A DNA stretch of 64,000 nucleotides, from assembly GCF_029813785.1 (NCBI RefSeq), contig NZ_JARVKY010000002.1, positions 663,817-727,816 of the forward strand, read 5' to 3'. This stretch comes from Streptomyces sp. DH41 (GTDB lineage Bacteria; Actinomycetota; Actinomycetes; Streptomycetales; Streptomycetaceae). This document shows positions 59,911 through 64,000 of the stretch, one piece after another. Every line of letters begins with the position of its first letter. The first letter of the stretch is position 1. Below the pieces are notes generated by a model that saw only the letters and a list, made by a program, of their open reading frames with translations, searched no databases and was not told the DNA's origin. The position numbers were made by a program, and so were the translations under genes.

Positions 59911-60684
59911 TCAGATCATTCCTCCGTTTGCGCGCAGAATCTGGCCGTTCACCCAGTGCCCGGCGGGACTGCCGAGGAAGGCGACCACGGCCGCGATGTC
60001 GTCGGGGGTGCCCAGCCGCTCCAGGGGCGGGGTCTTCGCGAGCTGGTCGATCTGCTCGGGAGTCTTGCCGTCGAGGAACAGGTCCGTGGCCGTCGGCCCG
60101 GGTGCGACCGTGTTCACGGTGATGTCCCGACCGCGCAGCTCCCGCGCCAGGATCAGCGTCATCGCCTCCACGGCTCCCTTGCTGGCCGCGTAGGCGCCGT
60201 ACGTGGGGAACTGCGTGCCGACGACGGACGTCGAGAACCCCACGAACGACCCCCCGGCCCGCAGTCGCCGCGCCGCCTGCCGGGCGACGACGAAGGTGCC
60301 GCGGATGTTGGTGCGGTGCATGGCGTCGAGCGCCGCCAGGTCGAGGTCGGCGATCGGCGACAGAGTCATCCGCCCGGCCGAGTTCACGACCACGTCGACG
60401 CCGCCGAACTCCTCCTCCGCCCGGTCGAACAGCGCGGCGACCTCCTTCTCCTCCGCCACGTCCGCCTGTACGGCGATCGCCCGTCCGCCGGCCCCGGCGA
60501 TCGCCTTCACCGTCTCGTCGGCGGCCGAGGCGTCGCGGGCGTAGTTGACGACGACGTCCAGTCCGTCCTCGGCGAGCCTCTGCGAGACCGCCCGGCCGAT
60601 GCCGCGCGATCCGCCGGTGACGACGGCGACCCTCCGGGTGCCGGCCTCCGGTGCGGTCGTCTGTTGATGTGTGTGCGTGCTCAT
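59911..60684 (-). CDS. Short-chain dehydrogenase/reductase
   Basis: 257 aa classical SDR: TGGSRGIGRAV (nucleotide-binding), VVNSAGRM (NNAG-type), GFSTSVVG (Ser), YGAYAASKGAVEA (Y-x3-K catalytic pair), and a GxxxPVNGQ-type WVNGQILRANGGMI ending. Related to 3-ketoacyl-ACP-reductase-like enzymes. Divergent from an XRE regulator 77 bp away that probably controls it. Confidence 0.93.
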   Translation of the reverse strand: MSTHTHQQTTAPEAGTRRVAVVTGGSRGIGRAVSQRLAEDGLDVVVNYARDASAADETVKAIAGAGGRAIAVQADVAEEKEVAALFDRAEEEFGGVDVVVNSAGRMTLSPIADLDLAALDAMHRTNIRGTFVVARQAARRLRAGGSFVGFSTSVVGTQFPTYGAYAASKGAVEAMTLILARELRGRDITVNTVAPGPTATDLFLDGKTPEQIDQLAKTPPLERLGTPDDIAAVVAFLGSPAGHWVNGQILRANGGMI

Positions 60685-60761
60685 GACTCCACGATGCGCG
60701 CGGCCGGCCCGCGCAACCAGGGGATGTCATCCCCTGGGTCGCCACCCCGACGGGACGCAGA

Positions 60762-61679
60762 ATGGACGGCATGAGCCCTGTGAAGTACGCCGAGCTGGGA
60801 GCTTTCCTGCGTTCGCGGCGCGAGCGCATCCGCCCGGCCGACGTCGGCCTCCCGGTCGGACCGCGCCGCCGGGTGCCGGGGCTGCGCCGTGAGGAGGTCG
60901 CCCAGCTCGCCGGGGCGTCCGTGGACTACTACAACGAGCTGGAGCGCGGCGCCGGATCCCAGCCGTCCGAGCAGATGATCGCCGCGCTGGCGAGGGCGCT
61001 GCGGTTGACCGTCGACGAGCGGGACTACCTCTACCGGCTCGCCGACCGCCCGGTGCCCGCACAGGGCGGGGCCGCCTCGCACGTCCACCCCGGCATGCTC
61101 GACCTGCTCGGCCGGATGACCTCGACCCCGGCCCAGGTGATCACGGACCTGCACGTCACCCTCGTACAGAATCCGCTGGCGGTGGCGCTGCTGGGCGACC
61201 AGTCCGGCTTCCGGGGGCCCCGGGCCAGCTTCGTCCACCGCTGGTTCACCGAACCCGACGCCCGGAACCTGTATCCCGAGGCCGACCACGCGGGCAAGTC
61301 CCGCTCCTTCGTCGCCGACCTGCGGGCCGCCGCCGCGAGGCGGGACGCGAAGGACGCGGAGACCGGCACGATGATCCGTACGCTGCTCGACGTCTCCCCC
61401 GAGTTCGCCGCGCTGTGGGCCGACCATGACGTGGCGTTCCGGCGGGAGGACCGCAAACGGCTCCTCCACCCCACGCTGGGTCTCGTCGAGGTCAACTGCC
61501 TCAACCTGATCAGCGAGGACGGGCGGCAGCGGCTGCTCTGGTTCACACCGGCCGTGGGGACGGACAGCGCGGGGCTGCTGGAGCTGCTCGCGGTGGTGGG
61601 GACGCAGGAGGTCGTCGCCGAGTCGGCGGTCAGTTCTCCGACGCGTACGGCAGGAAGTCCGCCCAGGCGACGGGGGTGA
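60762..61679 (+). CDS. XRE-family HTH regulator with MmyB-like ligand domain
   Basis: 305 aa (ATG 60762; ATG 60771 possible). N-terminal HTH with [24 protein letters not shown] (in part), then the MmyB-like PAS-type domain with FHRWF-type [17 protein letters not shown] and [10 protein letters not shown]. Commonly encoded beside the SDR it regulates. The last 50 bp overlap the convergent DUF397 gene, and the final 20 residues (from SSPTRTAG on) look like read-through of low-quality sequence. Confidence 0.9.
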   Translation: MDGMSPVKYAELGAFLRSRRERIRPADVGLPVGPRRRVPGLRREEVAQLAGASVDYYNELERGAGSQPSEQMIAALARALRLTVDERDYLYRLADRPVPAQGGAASHVHPGMLDLLGRMTSTPAQVITDLHVTLVQNPLAVALLGDQSGFRGPRASFVHRWFTEPDARNLYPEADHAGKSRSFVADLRAAAARRDAKDAETGTMIRTLLDVSPEFAALWADHDVAFRREDRKRLLHPTLGLVEVNCLNLISEDGRQRLLWFTPAVGTDSAGLLELLAVVGTQEVVAESAVSSPTRTAGSPPRRRG

Positions 61680-61839
61680 GGGTCAGGCGGGGGCCTTCGG
61701 TGGTCTTGGAGTCGCGGATGTGGATGGTGCCGGGGGTGGCGGCGACCTCGACGCAGGACTCGCCGTTGGTACCACCGCTGTAGCTACTCTTGAACCACGC
61801 CAGTTCGGAGGCATCCCCGGCGGAGGCCTTGCGCATCAT
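61630..61839 (-). CDS. DUF397 protein (WhiJ-associated)
   Basis: 69 aa: [20 protein letters not shown] and IHIRDSK are the DUF397 signature. Streptomyces carry many; they pair with a WhiJ-type regulator and often an HATPase protein. Overlaps the Scr1-family gene by 4 bp (ATGA). One known case is a bldB/whiJ-type developmental switch; the role here is by analogy. Confidence 0.95.
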   Translation of the reverse strand: MMRKASAGDASELAWFKSSYSGGTNGESCVEVAATPGTIHIRDSKTTEGPRLTLTPVAWADFLPYASEN

Positions 61840-62723
61840 GTCTCTCCCAGCAGTTTCTCGACGAAGGCCAGCGACTCCCGAGGCGGGAGTGCCTGCGCCC
61901 GGATGGTGCCGTACTGCAACTCCAGGATGCGGAGTTGCTTCGGGTCGGAGACGGGCCGTCCGTTGAACAGGCCGTCAGCGCGCCCCACAGCCGTACCGTC
62001 CGGGAACTTCAGCAGCTCGATCCTGCCGTCCAAGCCTGGGTGAGCATCCGTGTTGGTCGGCATGACCTGAAGCGTGACGCTGTTCAATCGCCCTACCTCC
62101 AGCAGGTGTTCGAGCTGCTGTCGCCACACCATTGTGCCCCCAACCTGTCGGCGCAGCGGCGCCTCTTCCACCACGAAGTGGATGGACGGAGCAGGGTCGC
62201 GTTCAAACACCGACTGCCGGGCCAGCCGAGCGGCCACCATGCGTTCCACGTCATCCGGTGAGTACGGAGGCTGCGCTGCCCGGATCAAGATCCGCACGTG
62301 CTCTGACGTCTGCAACAAGCCCGGGATGATGTTGCACTCGTACACCCCGACCTCAACCGCCTGCGACTCCAACTTCCCCAGCTCCCGAACCTTCTTCGGG
62401 TACCGGACCTTCTTCACGTCCTCCCAAGCCGCCGAGATGAGCCCACCGGCCTCCAACACCTCGTCGGCCCTGTCCAGATACTCCTGACGGGGAATCCGCT
62501 TCCCGCCCTCGACCTTGTATACGAGGTCCTCCCCGTACCCCACCGCCGCCCCGAAGTCACCGGCGCGCATGCCCACCGCTTCGCGCCGCAGCTTCAACTG
62601 CCGCCCCACCGTGGTGATGACCGCGACGCCCCACTCGTCGTCCGGGTCCACCTCCCACCCCGGCTCGTCCACCTCACCCGCAGCCTCCACGGGCCGTACC
62701 ATCTCACCGTCCACCGCCGTCAT
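61836..62723 (-). CDS. WhiJ-type XRE regulator (Scr1/DUF5753 family)
   Basis: 295 aa. HTH at about 37-95 ([35 protein letters not shown]), DUF5753 effector domain from about 120 ([53 protein letters not shown] in pieces). It is coupled to the DUF397 gene and divergent from the HATPase gene at 63141. The trio is a classical WhiJ-type locus linked to developmental control. Confidence 0.95.
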   Translation of the reverse strand: MTAVDGEMVRPVEAAGEVDEPGWEVDPDDEWGVAVITTVGRQLKLRREAVGMRAGDFGAAVGYGEDLVYKVEGGKRIPRQEYLDRADEVLEAGGLISAAWEDVKKVRYPKKVRELGKLESQAVEVGVYECNIIPGLLQTSEHVRILIRAAQPPYSPDDVERMVAARLARQSVFERDPAPSIHFVVEEAPLRRQVGGTMVWRQQLEHLLEVGRLNSVTLQVMPTNTDAHPGLDGRIELLKFPDGTAVGRADGLFNGRPVSDPKQLRILELQYGTIRAQALPPRESLAFVEKLLGET

Positions 62724-63140
62724 GCCGCACCCCTCCGTCGTCCCGCGCCGTACCGCGACGCCCTACCCGTACCAACCACTCCGACCGTCCGGACAGCACC
62801 GGACAGTCACACCACGCAACCGACCGGGCACCACTCACGCTAGATCGCGACACTGCCTCTCGGTGAAGAAAACGCACAATTCATATTTTTAGGCACCCCG
62901 CCCGCCACCTCGACCACCCCCAGAAAACCGTGAACAACTCCCCGAAAATGTTCACAGCACGCTCATTCGAGCACTCCAGGGACAAAATCGTCGAAATGTT
63001 CACGACGCGTGACGTGCGACAGCGGCACGTAACCCCACGCCTCCGACAGCACCGACACCACCGGACGACCCCCGGACAGTGATCGCGCGTACTCACTGAG
63101 TCACTTCTCACGGTACGCACACGGCTCCACGCTGAGTGAC
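62724..63140. other. Divergent control region of the WhiJ-type locus
   Basis: 417 bp without a gene, AT-rich for this genome around 62870-63000. TGTTCAC occurs at 62949-62955 and 62997-63003 and inverted (GTGAACA) at 62930-62936, giving an inverted repeat 62930-62955 and a direct repeat 48 bp apart. These are candidate binding sites for the adjacent Scr1-type regulator. No promoter boxes could be fixed. Confidence 0.55.
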
Positions 63141-63572
63141 GTGAACCAGAAATCCGCCGAACTCACGACCGCCGTCCGCAACTTCAGCGTGCAGCTCTCC
63201 CCCACGCCACGCGGCGCCCGCCTCGCCCGACTGCTCGCGACGGAGCAGCTCCGCTCCTGGGAACTGCCCCTGGATCCGGCACGCCTCCTCGTCGCCGAAC
63301 TGGCCAACAACGCGGCGGACCACGGACGCGTCCCCGGCCGCGATTTCCGGCTCACGCTCTACGTCGTCGGCGAGACCCTCCGTATCGAGGTCACCGACAC
63401 CCGAGGCCAGGAACTCCCCCGCCCCCAAGCACCCGCCCCCGACGCCGAATCCGGCCGTGGCCTGCTGCTCGTGGAAACGCTCGCGGACCGCTGGGGAGTA
63501 ACCGAGGGCCGCATCCCGCGCAAGACCGTCTGGGCGGAACTGAGCTTTACGGCACCGCGACCCACGTTTTGA
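63141..63572 (+). CDS. HATPase-domain ATP-binding protein of the WhiJ-type locus
   Basis: 143 aa from GTG 63141. N-box LLVAELANNAADHGRVPGR, G1/G2 boxes ESGRGLLLVETLADRWGV, and a KTVWAEL ending. RsbW/SpoIIAB-like fold; in Streptomyces such proteins accompany WhiJ-type HTH and DUF397 genes and may act as anti-sigma or sequestering factors. The frameshifted gene at 1-436 is a close paralogue (PRGARLAR, HGRVPGR shared). Confidence 0.94.
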   Translation: MNQKSAELTTAVRNFSVQLSPTPRGARLARLLATEQLRSWELPLDPARLLVAELANNAADHGRVPGRDFRLTLYVVGETLRIEVTDTRGQELPRPQAPAPDAESGRGLLLVETLADRWGVTEGRIPRKTVWAELSFTAPRPTF

Positions 63573-63643
63573 GGTTGCGGTGCCATCGGCGCCTTACCAA
63601 TAACAAGAACTCGGCGAAAAGAACCCCACCAAGCCCCACCCCT

Positions 63644-63674
63644 CCCGCCCGAGGCACGTCGTCACTCGGGCGGG
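63644..63674 (+). terminator. Terminator after the HATPase gene
   Basis: Perfect 10-bp inverted repeat (63644-63653 and 63665-63674) with an 11-nt loop, 72 bp past the stop. Confidence 0.7.
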
Positions 63675-63809
63675 TGAACATCACCGGCTCGGCTGGCTTT
63701 TCGGGTCCCCGACTCCCCTACTCTCAGCGCAAACGACCGAGAAATACTTCGGCCCCCGCCGGGACTGGCATCCCACTGCGAGGGCCTACCACCAAGGAAG
63801 CAAACCCTA

Positions 63810-64000
63810 GTGACCTGAGTCGGAGATTTGTCGTTGGTTGGGCATGAGTCGTCCGGGTCCGAAGATTCCGCCATTGTCGGTGACCGATGCCCAGCGGGTG
63901 GTGCTGGAGGGCTGGATGCGGCGTCGTTCGACGGCCCAGGCTCTGGCCTTGCGCTCGCGGATCGTGCTGGAATGCGCCGAGGGGCACTCGATCATGGAGG
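63810..64000 (+). mobile_element. Left end of an IS630-type insertion sequence (runs out of window)
   Basis: The transposase start is at 63844. A TA dinucleotide at 63808-63809, followed by GTGACCTGAGTCGGAG, is where an IS630-type element would join its TA target, but the right end is outside the window so the terminal repeats cannot be verified. Confidence 0.4.
63844..64000 (+). CDS. IS630-family transposase, N-terminal part only
   Basis: 52 codons from ATG 63844 to the window edge: MSRPGPKIPPLSVTDAQRVV, then LEGWMRRRSTAQALALRSRIV and LECAEGHSI. This matches the N-terminal HTH region of IS630-family (Tc1/mariner-type) transposases common in Streptomyces. The catalytic DDE part lies beyond the window, so activity is unknown. 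Confidence 0.82.
   Translation, partial: MSRPGPKIPPLSVTDAQRVVLEGWMRRRSTAQALALRSRIVLECAEGHSIME

Overview
High GC content, near-exclusive G/C at third codon positions, an actinobacterial ribosomal operon with C-terminally extended S3 and L17, a GroES-GroEL1 pair with a His-rich GroEL tail, ECF42/DGPF genes and WhiJ-type regulators all point to a Streptomyces chromosome, in its conserved core arm. No rRNA, tRNA, CRISPR array or prophage was recognised.

Layout. 1-4624: the end of a HATPase (anti-sigma-like) gene with an apparent frameshift, a short possible ATPase-gene remnant, groES-groEL1 under two CIRCE operators, and two translationally coupled NodB deacetylases. 4715-10579: a THUMP-like methyltransferase, an ECF42 sigma factor with its DGPF partner, an LCP cell-wall ligase and a LacI regulator. 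10292-20991: the t6A operon tsaB-rimI-tsaD, a transpeptidase-like pseudoenzyme, a 51-codon ORF behind a 24-bp perfect palindrome, tsaE, an alpha/beta hydrolase, alr, acpS, an FGE-like gene, a cupin regulator, the NAD(P)HX repair enzyme and an ASCH protein. 21070-28927: glmS, a lipoprotein, coaA, a DUF389 protein, glmM and rpsI-rplM. 29200-36178: a GT87 membrane enzyme, a Gln-rich membrane protein and an apparent exopolysaccharide locus (CBM3-GH16, processive GT2, small membrane protein, Tat-exported deacetylase). 36404-54137: truA, rplQ, rpoA, rpsK, rpsM, rpmJ, infA, map, adk, secY and the spc and S10 ribosomal clusters, all on the minus strand. 54678-64000: membrane proteins, an acyltransferase, NADP-type gdhA, a tautomerase-SDR pair with a divergent regulator, a WhiJ-type locus (Scr1-family HTH, DUF397, divergent HATPase) and the start of an IS630-type transposase.

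How it fits together. Most of the window is housekeeping: translation, protein folding, t6A tRNA modification, and envelope precursor supply (glmS and glmM for UDP-GlcNAc, alr for D-Ala, coaA and acpS for CoA and ACP). The accessory interest lies in the exopolysaccharide locus, the WhiJ-type genes at both ends, the IS element, and several non-coding signals: a multi-hairpin element between rpsN and rpsH, a duplicated 3' end of map, three 16-bp-spaced repeats ahead of glmM, and an iron-box-like palindrome ahead of a tiny ORF.
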